DNA of 62,770 bases from Algoriphagus boritolerans DSM 17298 = JCM 18970. Its GTDB lineage: Bacteria; Bacteroidota; Bacteroidia; Cytophagales; Cyclobacteriaceae. The stretch is from assembly GCF_900108085.1 (NCBI RefSeq), contig NZ_FNVR01000024.1, positions 1-62,770 on the forward strand. Direction: 5' to 3'. Below are positions 62,581-62,770 of this stretch, in pieces. The notes beneath the pieces are model-generated. The model did not search any database and was not told the DNA's origin. It saw only the letters and a program-made list of their open reading frames with translations. The position numbers and the translations under genes were made by a program. The number at the start of each line of letters is the position of its first letter. The first letter of the stretch is position 1.

Positions 62581-62770
62581 TTTTTTCCTTATTTTCGGAA
62601 TAAAATTCTGTTTACTGTAGTTATTTTCTCTTTTGTATTTGCTTCGGCAGTGGTTTTTTAATTGAATTCAGATGAAAATTTTTCCTGATCATTTCCAGTG
62701 ACTTAGCGTTGATGATAAATTTTTATTGGATGAGGTATTGTGTTGGGAGAAAAAAGGGGGATATTTGCAC

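Overview
The window comes from a Bacteroidota chromosome, most likely order Cytophagales. An Algoriphagus-like member of the Cyclobacteriaceae is my inference from the mix of genes. The signs are type IX secretion (T9SS) substrates with type A and type B C-terminal domains, PorP/SprF-like outer-membrane proteins, a SusC/SusD pair, many lipoproteins with short lipoboxes, a Bacteroidota-type promoter candidate and frequent TTG starts. No rRNA, CRISPR array, phage or reverse transcriptase was seen.

Layout. 1-1,560 is a scar region: the 3' end of an IS1182-type element, a small lipoprotein gene, and a shattered DUF4038/collagen-binding glycosidase. An MFS transporter follows (1,661-2,887). 3,006-16,860 is a surface-protein block: three giant paralogous type B T9SS proteins in a row on the minus strand, with yaaA inside the series, divergent from a PorP/SprF gene. 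16,866-36,604 is a mosaic: an M48 protease, a sugar-catabolism set (Gfo/Idh/MocA oxidoreductase, PhyH-type oxygenase, ThuA protein, sugar epimerase, MFS, sulfatase), a small Cys-rich peptide with a beta-propeller lipoprotein and a broken lipoprotein gene, leuS, an M20 hydrolase, a GNAT and queE. 36,609-48,597 holds a PorE-like OmpA protein, a SusC/SusD/Calx-beta lipoprotein operon, and a secreted subtilisin with a companion gene. 48,701-62,580 is mostly housekeeping (queD, lpxB, clpX, clpP, tig, tRNA-Leu, RelA/SpoT, Fur, a STAS protein, purA) and ends in a second type B substrate/PorP pair with a lectin-like N-terminus.

The most unusual signal is between genes. Between 18.1 kb and 49.6 kb I find more than ten intergenic arrays of degenerate tandem repeats with a strict 7-bp or 8-bp period. 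Each array has its own word (for example ATTGAAAA, GTTGCAAA, GTCAACA, AACAAGA, GATCAAT, GTAAATA). Several are arranged as two inverted arms around a short spacer, so they could fold into long hairpins, and several arms contain the stop codon of the neighbouring gene. One inverted pair, with a perfect 15-bp terminal repeat, exactly encloses a four-helix-bundle (S23/IVP family) gene and fills the whole gap between queD and lpxB. This looks like an undescribed mobile or self-propagating element, with one gene-carrying copy and many empty copies.

Other points worth attention: a lipoprotein gene with two in-frame TAA stops but an otherwise open frame; a 115-bp MITE between tig and clpP that shares 13 bases of its terminus with the IS end at the start of the window; and two copies of a hairpin with a GAGCGnAGTCGA core.
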